A stretch of 64,000 bases of DNA from Chromobotia macracanthus (lineage: Eukaryota; Chordata; Actinopteri; Cypriniformes; Botiidae), in assembly GCA_036877525.1 (NCBI GenBank), contig JAZGTH010000002.1, positions 11,777,501-11,841,500 on the forward strand, in the 5' to 3' direction. Position 1 is the first letter of the stretch. Every line of letters begins with the position of its first letter. A program made the position numbers and the translations under genes. Shown here one piece after another: positions 1-18,639 of the stretch. Under the pieces are notes generated by a model. It searched no databases, was not told the DNA's origin, and saw only the letters and a list, made by a program, of their open reading frames with translations.

Positions 1-2612
1 CACCAGTGCTGATAAGAATCAGTCTCAAACATCCTGTAAGCTTGATGTCACGGTGCACATTACTTGAGCCAAACCTTGAACAGAAATTCAACATGCAAAT
101 CTCCACGTAAAGTTAATGAGTTACTGCAAATGACTGCAAATAGATCTGTGGACTTTAAAAGAAGGCAGGGTTATTTAGACGAGAGGTTAAATATGACAAA
201 TCAGATTTTTTATAATTAAATCTGTTAATGTATAAATTAATCTGTGTGCTTTATAGGCATCTTACAGCATGGTTGCCATGTCAACAAACTTGTGCACACA
301 AATTGAACAGTCAGAGAACAGTCATAAAGGGCCAAAAAAAAAAACTTTAATTACAAATTAAAGTCAAGCTTGTTCATTACAAAACATTAATTTTTTTAAT
401 ACACATATATACAATTTTTTATTTATCTCTGAGTAAGGCTTAAGCAATAAACACCATCACACCACACTCTTAACTACCACAGAAATATCAGCCTGCAAAT
501 ATACAGCAACAAATGCCATCCTTCAAAACCAGTAAAACTACTACCATCATCAGACTGTATTTCTAATGATGGTAGTCTTATTTCACATGACCTGTAAAAC
601 AAACAAAATTAGGCGAAGTGAGACTGTTTTGATTTTCACAAGCTTAGTTAGTGCTGGTGATTTATTGCATATATATGTTGGCTGAGCATGACTTGAGAAC
701 CGAATATAAACTGTAGAAAGCCGAGAGAATAAACTCAACAGCATTTGTCATATTATTGTAGTAATTCATCACATCTTAGACATCAAGTAATATTCCTTTA
801 CAAAGAGCAACTGGTGCCCTGAAAAAGTGCATTCACTCATATTTACTGAATAAGTACAAATGCATTGGTCATTTTTCCACTACAATGTTACGTTTTCACA
901 CACTCACACAAACACACAAGCAGGCACACTCACACAAACACACAAGCAGGCACACTTTCCTGACATTTAATACTGAGTGTTTCCTTATTGAGCTTTTGTC
1001 TCCTTTATATTCAATATTATATTTATATTCAACCCTGTGTGTAACAGGGTTTGTTTCCATAACTTGATCCTAATTCGAGATTCTCTTGTTTGTACCCTGA
1101 TCAGGTTCTGAGTGATAAACCAAGAATAAAAGCTAAGAGTTTTAGTTTAAGTACACAAGTTTTAAGTCCACCCCAAAAGCTAGTATCAGATATCCAAATG
1201 CGTTTGGATATCTGGAAGGAAATATGCTTCGTTAATGCATTCAGAATTGACCAGAATATACAGAGAATCAGGTCAAATGCAATCTGCATGGCCCAGGTAG
1301 TCATAATTGTAATTTTTAACATTCTCTGAGGTTGTTAGAAAAACAAAACACAAATTATTAACCCTTTTCACAAATCTAAAATGAAGTCAGCAAACAGCTC
1401 ACAGCAAATACAAAGCATGCTTCTTGCTCCTTAATCACCTCCACAGTGGATAATTCAACTTGGTTATCCTACCTTAATGCCTGAAATGCCTAATATCCCA
1501 GCTAAATCCTTGGCCACAAATGGAAATTTCCCAAAGCTGTGACTATGAAATTGTTTCAACATTATAGTAAGTATTCTCATTGAACAAAAGACCACTGGTG
1601 CATAGCCTGTTTCTCTACCACGTTTTGACCTTAAACTTAATGTGGCTCAACTAAAATAAATGTTATGTTTTGTTACTTGCCCACTAGGCAAAAACTGCTT
1701 AAACCTCTGCTAGTCAGTATTAACAACCACAATGCTACATTAGGATTTCCTGTTTGAATAGTTGACCTGCAGTAAGTTATCAGCTTTTGATAACTATTTG
1801 AATCCCTCATAGTTAACTTTTTTTTTTTTACAATTCCACCGAAAACTGAGTTTTCAAGATAGTATCCAAATCTTACACACAGTGTTTAACACCTCAACTA
1901 GAAAATAAAAACAATTACCAAGGTTATAAGGATGTTATCTTTGATGGTTAAATAAGATCACATATAACATGTCAGTAACCTTAAAATCTACAACTTAAAT
2001 TGTTCCTGACAATGTTTTGTTTTGCTCTTGATTTGACCACGTATAATTATGGGTCTTTAAATGGTCCAGTGAGCGGCCTCAACTGAATAAGAATTCAGCT
2101 GTTTTTGAAAAGCTCTTACTACTAGTAATTACTAATAGTAATTTTTGTAACAGTGCTTCATCATCATCATCACAATGGAGCTTGGTTCATGACTCAAGCT
2201 GTCATGAATTCTGCAGTCATCTCTGAAAACAAAGCAATCTGATGGAAGCCAAACAAACAAAATGGAGCTGCATGATTGGCTTGTCCCTTCTAATTCATTA
2301 TTTAACAATGTCTGAGTAACAGTACTGGAAAAATATTGCATTAGATGTGTCTTCTCTCTTCGTATTGAATAAAGAGGTTTAGCTGTTTTGCTAGTGCTGG
2401 AATTGCAGATCAAGGCTGTTACAGAGTTAGTTAAGTTGTAAAAAAATATTTGTAGTAATAAAAATAAACGATCAAAGCATTTTCCAATTATGCAAAACTT
2501 CCAAGCTTAGCTGAGGAAAGAAAAAAGACAGATAAAGAGTGAATAAGAAATGACAGGGTTTGAAGTATTGTTTGAAGCCTTAGAACTGCTGGAAAATTGG
2601 CTCTGAAGATCA
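1..2612. other. intergenic / prrg1 3' UTR side, no gene seen
   Basis: AT-rich DNA downstream of the prrg1 stop codon. The part next to 2612 should be prrg1 3' UTR, since that gene runs leftward, but no strong poly(A) signal (TTTATT on this strand) was seen close to the stop; one lies near 661. A 26-bp CA-rich unit is duplicated in tandem at 899-950. The open frames here are short and low in complexity, and I take them as chance. Confidence 0.6.
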
Positions 2613-3970
2613 TCACTTTCCCTGGGCAATGATAACCGCACCACCGTGGTTAGTGATGATGTCTTCATATTGTGGTGGAGGCTCTGCTTCAATGTGTATA
2701 TCTGTATGGCCCACAGCTTCTTCATATGAGGGGGGTGGGTCACCACGACTGCCCCGCCCAGGTGTGAGGTCAGCACCAGGGTAGGCGGGGCTACTGTGAG
2801 CACTGACCTCTGAGTGTGGACTGATGTCAGGATGGAAGTCCCGCCACTGGTCCATCGAAACTACAGATAGGGTTGTGTCTCTTTGTGGGCGGCCAATGGC
2901 AGGGCTTTGCTGGGATCTTTTGCGTGAATGACACCTCCAAACAGTAATGGAAACTGCAGCAATGAGAAGCACAACCAGCAGCAAGGGTAAGATCAAGTAG
3001 AGGGATTGAAATCCACCAGCAATAGACTCCAGTCCTCCAGGCCTTGGGCTGCTCTCACGCTGATACTCTTCCCAGAATCGCCTCTGTACGGTCATGAAAC
3101 CAGAGAACACAATGAGCTGAACTGACTTGTATTAAAAAAAAAACCCACATGCTCTACAATGTAATAACCAACAGCCACGATCATGGATCTATGCATTTAC
3201 ATAAACATGTACAAGCGTACAATATATTTATGCCATTATCAACACATGGCTCTGTTATTGTATACGTAACTCACAACCCAAACATCCGTAATACGAATGA
3301 TTAATGTCCCCAAATTCTTAGCCAGTGAGCTTTTTCTGTCAAAACGAGGTCACGCAAGTACATATGAAAACACGTAAACACGAACGTAATCCACGCTTAC
3401 TGTTTTCTCGTCATTCTCGAATGCCTCCCGGGCCTCTTCATAATTGCAGATCTCCTCTCTACATTCTCTCTGGATGTTCCCCTGTTTCATCTCTTCCAAG
3501 AAGAAGTTGGCTCTCGGGAGCCTTCGCAACACCGAGTGTGCGGAATCTGCTGGCAGGAACACTGCCGGAGAAACAAACCGTAAGTGTATAACAAAGACAA
3601 AAGACAGAGGCTGATAGTACCGACAAAGTCACTTCTTTGAAATGGCCCAGTCATCCAGGCACAGGGTGCTTATGAAAGAATACCCTACTGTTTCAGTGGA
3701 GGAGCTAAACAGGTGCCATATTATAACCCAGGAACATCTGCCTGTGTAGACGAAGACCCTTTGTTGACAACTAACACTACTTAACATTATAGAAAGAAAT
3801 GATGCAGGGTTTACATGTGAAATAACTAAACAGCATGGAAAGCAACTAAATCAGACATGATACACATCCACTGGGTATCTTGGCAACCATAAGAAACACA
3901 AAACAGCATCACTAAGATTTTCATTCAGTCTCTGGTTGAAATATAGCTAAATTCACTCACCAGCTCCCAT
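2613..3970 (-). CDS. prrg1: Proline-rich Gla protein 1 (transmembrane gamma-carboxyglutamic acid protein 1)
   Basis: Three coding exons, complement(2613..3083, 3401..3561, 3961..3970), give 213 residues, close to the 218 of human PRRG1. The start codon lies in a tiny exon coding MGA plus one base, and all junctions are GT-AG. Residues 1-57 form a Gla domain with the PRAN, EEMKQGNIQREC and EEAREAFEN motifs, whose glutamates are vitamin K-dependent carboxylation sites in this family. One membrane helix lies at about 85-106, followed by a basic stop-transfer (RCHSRKR). The cytoplasmic tail carries two PPxY boxes, PPSY near 174 and PPQY near 193, known in the family to bind WW-domain proteins. 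The tail ending DPPPSYEEA...PPPQYEDI matches PRRG1 better than PRRG3. The neighbours tmem47 and tab3 fit the Xp21 PRRG1 region. Confidence 0.9.
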
Positions 3971-4591
3971 GATTCCTGCAGCTTTTTACGAAGGGGAACG
4001 ACCTTGGATTAAACAGAAGAAATAAAGCATATTAAAATCAAAAGGCATCCAGTTATATCGTACAAACCATACACTGAAGTGCGCCCATACGTTTTCTGTT
4101 TCTCCAGAACAATCAACGGCAAACACATTTGAGCTAAACTGAGATCATCTCTGCGTATCGTTGACCATTTGGTAAACAAAACAAACAAACAAACAAAATG
4201 ACGCTCGTTTATAAATCATAAACATAAATCATGACGTATGGCTGCGGGCTGTTAGCTTCCTAGCACGTACAGGACGGGACACAGACACGGGAAGATTTGG
4301 ACAAAACATCCCGTTTATTCACTTTGATTTCACACAAAACTACGTCGAAACATTTCGATGTGTCACACGAGATGTAATTCACATCAAGTGCACACTTGTA
4401 AGTGTGTTACCAATTCAGTTCATGCTCGTCATGAGTATCGACGTGACTCAAGCACGACACGGTTTTCTCCGTCAGACCGCACAAATCCATCGAAACGTCG
4501 ACGTGCCCGAAACTTTGACTTTTGTACGTAATAAACAAGAACAGCGACTTTAAATCACATTAAAATAATAAGTTAAAGAAACTGTGCTTAC

Positions 4592-4660
4592 CCGTTAGAC
4601 CCAAACGGGCACAGCGCTCGTCCAGATTGCCTTGGTCCAGATTGGGCGCATGCGCAGTCA
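4592..4660 (-). promoter_or_regulatory. prrg1 first non-coding exon and NRF1-type promoter
   Basis: A consensus donor (GG|GTAAGC on the minus strand) ends at 4592, so a 5' UTR exon probably runs up to about 4660. A palindromic GCGCATGCGCA at 4646-4656 is a near-perfect NRF1 site, typical of TATA-less CpG promoters. Exon upper limit and promoter role are inferred. Confidence 0.45.
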
Positions 4661-5133
4661 GAACTAACTGGACAGTGACGAATATAGAAAGCTGCTGACG
4701 AGGGCGACATTTCGAGGTTATGGGAACCATTTAATTTCATTAGGATAAAAGTCACGTCTCCTTAATTGATTGGGATGACATTATTTGTCATTTTTATCAT
4801 TTTCATCATTTATATATACACATTGTATTATTTCAGAGGTATTCAGGCATATTTATTATGTTTGTAGCTGGTGTGTCAGTAATCAGACTCAAAGTGGAAA
4901 GAAAAAAGCAAAAGCCAAAAAGTCACAAGTCGTAGATGGTGCAGCTGAGCTGAGCAAAGTATGTGCTGTTTTCCTGCATTTGTGTGACCTGTGAGCTGAA
5001 CAAAAACTGTGTTTAGGGTGTTATATTGCAAGGTCAAGCTGTTTTTTTTCTATAAAATTGCAGTGTTTACTTGTCAGACTTTCTTATTACGAACCATGTT
5101 CAGTTGTTAGTTTTCAGGCTGCTTGCACACGTT

Positions 5134-5170
5134 GATTATTATTATTATTATACTATTATTATTATTATTA
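5134..5170. repeat. (ATT)n microsatellite
   Basis: Interrupted run of ATT/TTA triplets between prrg1 and tmem47. Nothing else recognisable was seen from about 4700 to 5500. Confidence 0.85.
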
Positions 5171-5536
5171 GATTGCACTTTCTGAAAATGATATATAAGC
5201 ATATGTTGATATACCATTGCCTTTGGGTTGGAGCATATTTCTTTTGACTACATCTGTAAGGGAAATTCGCCTGTGCAATGCCCCATGCGTCTGCAGGACC
5301 CAGACACATCTCATTTATCTTTCAGAAGAGATTTAATAATAAATACATCTTTTCATATCAGTGTTTGGGATTCTCTGCACGCCGTTTCCGTAACATCCCA
5401 TGAAATATTGAAAGGCTTTCCTACACAAAACCGGATTGCATTCGTACGTTTCCGTCCATCCATTTCTGTTTAATGCTTTTGCGTGTTTGTTTGTTAACGC
5501 AAGAGGGAGTGAGAATGATAAAGAGCAAATTAGAGA

Positions 5537-5539
<3 letters not shown>

Positions 5540-5594
<55 letters not shown>
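5540..5594. repeat. (GA)n microsatellite in tmem47 5' flank
   Basis: About 27 uninterrupted AG dinucleotides some 230 bp before the tmem47 start codon. It lies in the promoter or leader, next to a CpG-rich stretch (about 5640-6060). GA tracts can act as GAGA-like promoter elements; that role is inferred. Confidence 0.9.
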
Positions 5595-5596
<2 letters not shown>

Positions 5597-5819
5597 GCCA
5601 GATGGAGGCTCATGGGCATCACCCGCACTAGGACCCTGCAGGTGGAGCAGAGACGCTTCAGCAACGCGCGGTGCGGTCGCGTTAACGGGAGCGCGAGGGC
5701 AGCCGCTCCGCAGTCCTCAGATCACGGATACCGCGATTACGATCACCGAAGACCGATCCTGACTCCCGGATCCCCGCCGACATCACTCATCCCAACGGGC
5801 GCATCTGCATCCAGCCGAC

Positions 5820-11831
<6,012 letters not shown>

Positions 11832-13395
11832 ACCTGCTACAATACCCACAATGCACTTCAATGTCCACTTCACTGTTGTGATAGCAGGTCTTGCACTGAA
11901 CATTTGTTCCCTTCGCGGACCTGATCTTGACTTTCCAAACACATAACACAAAGAAAAATGCAGAGCAATGGTAAACTGTTAGATATAGACAAAAATTACA
12001 TTTGATGCTGTTCCCATCCTCATATTCCATAAAGCTGCAATCTGTAACTTTTGTTGGTTCAAATGAACAAAAATCAGTTATTGAGCAAGTACATGACAGA
12101 TTAGTGTTCAACATGATCTCCTTATCGCAACACTGAGTTTATAGTATTGATTTAAAATTTAAGTGGTCCGATTTTTAATTAAATGTCCTTCTGGGTAATG
12201 TGGATGGTGCAGCGTTTGCAGCTTGTCCTTACAGCAGTTGTTTAGAATTTAAACTTGTGATCCATGTTAAGAATAAAACTCCAAAAGTACTCTGCAATTT
12301 TGTTTTAAACAGATATGGCAGTAGAGAGGCAAAAGTTACAGATTGCAGCTTTAAACTATCATTGTCCATCAACCTCAACCTATAATGCAATTAAGCTGTC
12401 ATTAAAATCCCATTTTTTTCCAGTCTGTCATTATAGTCCACTCGCTTTCCTCATGTCGTTCCAACACTCCTGAAATTCATTTCACTGTTTCACTGTCAGA
12501 TGAGCATCTTTCTCCAGATGTCAGGTTCTTATGTTCACAGGAACACTGCCAGGCTGTGATACCATCAGTATGGAAACCTCCATCTGTGATGGAATCTGAG
12601 AGAAATCTGACAGAATGAAACACAGCCCGACAGACATGTATTGGCAGTAATCGCTCAACAGCAGAGCAAAAATGATGAGACATATGAAAGCTCAAATTAG
12701 AATGAAAACAGACCAACAGGACATACAATAAAAAAAATCATATAAAAATTAAAATAAGAAGAAACAGTGTTATTAGTACATGCACACTTCACTGTGGAAA
12801 ACAAGATCTTCCTTTGGGCACCTATATGACAGATGTTTTATTTGCATGTGCCAGCTGGCAAACATAAGTTATCAGTATGATGAGAGACTGGTCAGTACAC
12901 GCAGCCATAGATGTTCAAGCATAACTGTTCTCATAGAATGGTAAGGTATGTGATATGATATTGTTATAATTGAGCACAGATCCTGTACACATTACATATT
13001 GTTACCTTCATTAACAGTTAATTATTCTGTGCATATCTGAACACATTTGCATCTCTCATCTTCTGTTTATAAGGGATTTGGTAGAAGATACTTTACATTG
13101 TAGAAAAATCTAGGTCTTGTTGTGTAACCAAGCCTTGCATATAGACTAGTTTTTGACTGATATCTGAAGAGTGATCTTGTTAGCCTTATTTTTGCTTAAG
13201 TATCCATACAGGTAGTTAAAGGCTGACTAAGGTTGTTATGTAGCACAGTCGGTCTGTTGTGTGCATGTTGGTGCGTGTGAATGCAAATGTTCGAGTGATT
13301 TCTGCGCGATTTCTGTCGGGATTTTTCTGTCCCAAACGCAGTTGTGAAATACTGTACTAATTTATATACTAACCAAATAAAACAGCTATAAAGAA
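11832..13395 (+). other. tmem47 3' UTR with poly(A) signal at 13376
   Basis: Non-coding DNA from the tmem47 stop to an AATAAA at 13376-13381. It contains a family B repeat (12031-12354). The 3' UTR assignment is inferred from the poly(A) signal and from tab3 ending just beyond it on the other strand. Confidence 0.55.
12031..12354 (+). mobile_element. Repeat family B (AAAGCTGCAAT MITE)
   Basis: Inverted ends: AAAGCTGCAATCTGTAACTT at the left and its complement, AAGTTACAGATTGCAGCTTT, at the right. The inside shares TCAGTTATTGAGCAAGTACAT and the AGAGAGGCAAAAGTTA segment with the copies at 25204 and 51043. About 320 bp, no coding capacity. Confidence 0.85.
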
Positions 13396-13517
13396 AGATG
13401 TGGATGATTCATTCAAATATCTTTTGCCAAAATGACCAGGGTGGGACTTGTTGACAAAGCAATAACAAAGACAAAACAATAACATGTCAGCATACAGTAT
13501 CACATAGAATTGAAGTC

Positions 13518-13523
13518 TTTATT
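13518..13523 (-). promoter_or_regulatory. tab3 poly(A) signal
   Basis: TTTATT on this strand is AATAAA on the minus strand, about 690 bp past the tab3 stop codon. It is the best candidate for the tab3 mRNA end. Confidence 0.5.
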
Positions 13524-14214
13524 ACGTACAGCAACTTGACGCATTTACATAGGAAATCGACATCTTAAACACAGAATACAGTGTGGCATAATATGCATAA
13601 AAGTACCAGGTATAGGTCAATATGCAGGTGTTATAATGTTCTTCATTCGGTGAGAAGCGATCTCCGAGAGCACAACCAGTGTAAAGTCTACATTAAAATT
13701 ATTCAGACCTCTGCTTATCTCAATACATTGAATGAGTTGGGAGAGAAGCCTTGTGCACAGGATTGTTGGGGCTTTTTTTGTGTAAACGAGGCAGTCTTAA
13801 TCTGCTTGGAATGGTAGCTTGGTAAACCACACCTCCAAATCTGGAAACTCCTCCTCAAGCCACACCTTCTCAGTTCACTTCAGGGCCAATCAATCCCATT
13901 TGCTTGTTTCTGTAAAGTCAAGACACCCTCCCTTCCTCTTTTGAAGCGTCTTCTTTAAGTAGAAAAATACAAGTGCAGGAAGCTCATCAAAAGGCGAGGT
14001 AGGGCGGGGTCTGATTTAACTTTCAACTGGGGTTGGCGTCTCTTCTTGAGTGGGGTACGGCTCAGTTATTGCTGGGTACAAGGAAAGGGTACTAAGGAAA
14101 GACATCATTGGATAATAGGCAGGACTTGAAAGTTCATGGTGGAACATAGGATAAGCTGAAAGAACGAGGTCCACGTCTCGCTGCGAGGGCTTGCGGTGAA
14201 GACGGCCGGACAGC

Positions 14215-17200
14215 TCAGGTGTTGCGAGGCATCTCGCACTGTTCACAGCGATGCAGCGCGGGGTGGTTTAGAAAAGTGCAGCTTTCACAGTTCCATTGAG
14301 CACCCTCAAAATCTTCGTCTTTCTGCGCGTCCGGAGGCTTCCCTAATCGAAGGAGACAAAACATAATGAGATGCTTTAAACATCAGTTCACCAGTCTAAA
14401 TACTCGTCATTGGTCATTTCTAGTCATTGCTGTCATGGATGCCATTTGAGGAGCTGAGAAATACCAGCATTCTGCAGCATCCCTGAATTTAGGCCACTGG
14501 CCCCGCATAGCAACAAAAGTGTGATGAAAATAGAACAAGGGTGTAAACACTATATCATAATGAGCGATTTAATACCCTCCACTGCTCTGGTACACTCAGA
14601 GGTCAGAAGGATTTTGACAGGATACACAGAGAGCAAAGGGCTAATTTTAGCTCACAAGAGTATAATCTATCAATTCTATAAAATATTTGCATCTAAAACG
14701 ATATCTAGGCTCATTATTATGGTTTAATTTCTTTGTAATACAAAACAATGTCAACATTCTCATTCCTAAAGCTCAAAACCTCCTTCCCCCAATACATATT
14801 TAAATAAATTAAAATCATAAATGTCAACTAATGGCTTAAATGAACAACTTCCAGTCGACTAGGAAAATCTTTAGTTGGGGGCATCCCTAGAATTTACCTG
14901 TTGGTGGTACAACAGGGCCAGGCTGAATATTGTCATAAAAGTTGTTCATGGATCTCACGTCAAACTTACCTAGAAAGAAATGAAATGACAAATGATCAAA
15001 TGAAACAACAGAGTAAATGCTCAGTTTAAACCGTGTCAGAAGGATGATGTTACCTCTGGACTGCAACAGATCCGTCTCCTTTAGGGTACAGTCAATGTCA
15101 ATCTGTAACTGTCTGTTTTGCGTCCGGATTCGGGTCATGTCCTCAGGCTAGCCAACACACATGCGACATGCACAAACTGTCTTTACCATCTCTTCTTCCT
15201 TTATATTGACTACACATAAAGAAAATCTGTACATGCTGCATCTGTAATCTTATTATACAATCCACTCATGCTTGTATGAAAGGCTTATTTGGGGAATTTG
15301 TTGAGAATTCATTTGAGCTTTATTAGGAATGTAAAAGTTGGTGGGTGTTCGACTTCCCTTCCAAAAGATAAGTATACATGCAATAAAAGTTGATTCTGAG
15401 TCTCTCTCTTACCCGAGGGATGAGACTTGTGCTGTTCACTCGTCTGAATCGTCTCTGCAGGGCATCAAATTCCATTTCATTCACTTCTGCCTTTAGCTGC
15501 TCCAGTTTCTGTCGCTCCAACATGAGTTCTTTCAGGAGACGCTCCATGCGCGCTCGCTGGTGCAGCAGCAGAGCTGTGGAGGAGACGCATGCTGTTAGAC
15601 ACAAGTCTGACGACAACACACATCAGAACACACGCAATAAACAGATGCAAAGAATAAGCAGAAGCGGAACTATGAATTTCTCCCATGATTCTATATAATT
15701 GTGCATAATAATTCATAATAAGTAAACCAAATGCAAATCACATTGGATTACAATTTCAAGTGACGTTCCTGTAACTAACAAGGCATGTTGCTAGCAACAA
15801 AAAGATCATGGCTTTGATTCTCAGGAAACACAAACAGCCTCACGGAGGCAGCCTTTTGTCTATCATGCATAAGAACTGCCCACACTGGCAGTTGGGGACA
15901 AATCTGTGATGTATGGTGATGAATGGGGTGAACAATTCTCAAATCAGACGCAAAAACTCATTGACTTAAAACGTTAAATGCCTCAAACAAAACTTTTGAA
16001 ACTAATTTTTCTGTAGCTCAATTGGTAGAGCTTTGTGTTAGCAGCACAAAAGGTCAAGGGTTCGAATTCACAGGGAACATATATTCTGATCAAATGTGTA
16101 TGAATGCACTGTAAGTTACTTTGTATAAAAGCATCTGCAAAATGCACAAATGTAAACAACTATTTGGCACCTGGACCTCAGCTTATTTTAAAAAAGGCAT
16201 GACCCCTTTAAAAAAGCTAATTTTATCGGGCTGGAACACGATTTTGTTTCCAGACAGACTGTTAAAAAAATGTGCACCCTTATTCCTGGTAATGCATAGA
16301 TGCCAGCCATCAATCAGGTGGTCCATGAACTGTTTGAGGGCATGATGAACATTTCCTTGCTCTTGTAGTCTTACATAAACAGATTCATACCTTGAGTGTA
16401 TGCATAGTCATCTGAGCCTGAGCTGGGTCTTCTAGGTAACCGGTTGATCTGGCTGCAGATATTCCCCGGCAGTGCAGAGATGGGCTGGATCGGAGGTGGG
16501 GCACCATGCCGCTCTCCCTGGTCCACAATGCTGAGGAGCGATTCTGTCTCAACAGTTGGAGAGCCTGTTCGCTGTGCCTGTCCGGGAGACAATTTGATCT
16601 TGATGATGGCAGAGCTGGCCGACTGGGGAGAAGATGCAGGCCGGGGCCTTACTACACCTGGGTGGATGTACATTCCTTGATGAATAGAGGGTCCGGTCAC
16701 ACTGATAGCCCGAGATGGGGAACTGGGGGAGGTGCTGGTGGCCATGTAGAGAGATCCCTGCGTAGCGTGTACAGGGGAGTTACTGCGTGGTCGCTGTCCC
16801 TCCAGCGTGATCCAGGCTACAGGCGTGGGCTGCTGGTAGGTCAGTCCAGGGAGGGTGGGCGGACTTATGGGCAAAAACACATGGGCCGGCTGCTGGACTT
16901 GATGCTGGGGAGAGCTGTAGGGTGACTGATATTTTGGGGTGGTGTAAGGTGACTGCTGGTACACAGACGTCCCTGATGTGGGCCAGGGAGCGGGCTGAGG
17001 ACTTTGGGAGGGCAAGGGACGCATATACACGGCATTCCCGCTGTTACAGTAAACACCGGGAGGAATCTGCAGCGCCTGGGGGGCAGAGGGGATGTTCTGC
17101 GAGAGGGTGACCGTTATGGGAGTCATATAACGTTGGGCATTGGTATATGTGGGTGACACACCCTGAATGCTGGGTGGAGGGGTGGGGATGTTTGAGCGTC

Positions 17201-17785
17201 CTTGGTCATTCATAAAAAAGGGACTGAATCCTGGTGAGGGCACCATAGTAGTGGGAGCAGAGAGGGGCTCGGGGAAGCCACTGCGAGGATGTTCAATGTG
17301 GCTGTCACTAGAACTGTGGACTAAAGCCCGGCCACCAGCATTACTTTTAGCCCCCTCTGAAGCAGGGTAACCCACGCTAATGCGCAGCATGTGGTTGCGA
17401 TTCAAGTGCAGTTCGTCCTGGCTGTGGTATTCCTCATACAGGTATCTATTACTCTCCTGAGCCAGCAGGCGACAGCAGAGGTCCAGGTTATTGTTATTCT
17501 GAAGAGGAAATAGAAGACAGTGAGAAAAACACGTTGGTGGACCTGACACTGCCACACAATACAAACGTGCCCAAAATATGTCCCAACAATACCAACACAT
17601 CTTCTGATGGTATTTTAACGTGCGTGTTGGTGTCCATCCTCCAAACCCCATTTCTCTTCATGCAAGGTGTATGGGATTCATACCTGAAGAAGGTACTGAG
17701 ACACGACCTTTTCAGGAATCTCCGGAAAGCGCTGCTTGAGGTCCTGCAGTACTTGGTAGTCCAGCTGAGGCCCACCCTGCGCCAT
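14215..17785 (-). CDS. tab3: TAK1-binding protein 3 (TAB3)
   Basis: Six exons, complement(14215..14342, 14898..14969, 15054..15147, 15413..15573, 16391..17498, 17684..17785), join in phase to 554 residues. TAB2/TAB3 adaptors link K63-linked ubiquitin chains to the TAK1 kinase in TNF, IL-1 and Toll signalling. Residues about 8-50 are the CUE domain (RFPEIPEKVVSQYFLQ, then NNNNLDLCCRLLAQES). The middle is proline/serine-rich and disordered. Residues about 404-457 are a coiled coil (LLLHQRARMERLLKEL) that in the family binds TAK1. The end, 529-548, is an NZF zinc finger with WNC-x2-C-x10-C-x2-C and the TF pair (535-536) that contacts ubiquitin. FYDN and QPGPVVPP also match TAB3. It is shorter than human TAB3 (712) because the disordered middle is reduced. 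The start has A at -3 and G at +4. Confidence 0.94.
16011..16156 (+). mobile_element. tRNA-derived SINE
   Basis: Pol III A box (TGTAGCTCAATTGGTAGAGC) and B box (GGGTTCGAATTC), then the fish SINE core TGTAAGTTACTTTGTATAAAAGC and GCATCTGCAAAATGC. It lies in a tab3 intron. It is a decayed SINE rather than a working tRNA gene, as no matching acceptor stem follows. Confidence 0.85.
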
Positions 17786-17804
17786 CCTAAGCCCGTGCAG
17801 GAAG

Positions 17805-17849
17805 TCACCGAGTCCCCAGCCAGGAGCGCAGTACCCGCTCGCCTCTCAT
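17805..17849 (-). other. upstream ORF in the tab3 leader
   Basis: On the minus strand an ATG at 17849 opens 14 codons and stops at 17805, 20 bases before the tab3 start. It sits in the exon that begins at a predicted acceptor (upper limit 17852). A translational role is inferred. Confidence 0.4.
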
Positions 17850-18639
17850 CCCCTGACAACACACACGATTAGGGTCACATCAGAGGCAAACAAAACGTCT
17901 GACCACCGACATGCGTCTCTTGCATTGCCTGAAACGAAGGTAAACGACGGGTTTATGGCCCGAAACGAAGAGAAATCATCGGGGTCGCTTATGCGCCGGG
18001 CGGCACCAGACGCGCGGCTGCGCAATGGAGGGGAACCCGAGCGTTTATGCATGCAGCTGGAGAAACGCCATTAATAAGACACTTTACTGCTAAATACGAC
18101 GACAATGCAAAGCTGAAAGGCTACAATACTTGATCATCTGTCGGCTTGTGAGTGTGTGTGTGTGAAGGTCAAGAAACGCTTGTGTTGTGTTTTCATCACA
18201 CCAGGCAACCACCTGAAATAGGAGACGTCGCATGTAAAGATCTCATCATCCTCACCAACATCCGTACACATTTACATTTAACGGGTGAGATGAATTATCA
18301 TTATCATTATAATAACATCAGCCACATAATGATAAACATAACAGCCAGGGGATCAATTCAAGCCCATAACACACACATGTCGTGTAATATAATATATCTA
18401 CATATGTTACAACGTAAGCACATCGAAACAAAGGCTTGCAAAGTGCCGATCGGCAGTAAAAAACAAAACATACGGACCACATCCTTCACTTATAAATGAA
18501 ACAATGCACACAATTAAAACAGAAATTCAACTGGACAGCAAACACAAGCAGTCTGGAAGACGCCGAGGTCCACAGCCAGCCAACATTTATTCCTATAAAC
18601 CCAAAAACTACTTTAAAGCCAAGCCTTATGCATTCAACC

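Noticed and set aside
16011..16085. Functional tRNA gene
   Set aside because: A and B boxes are present but no paired acceptor stem follows and the SINE 3' core is attached.
16444..17370. Several plus-strand open frames over the tab3 large exon
   Set aside because: They are antisense shadows of the GC-richer tab3 coding exon, whose minus-strand product is a clear TAB3 match.
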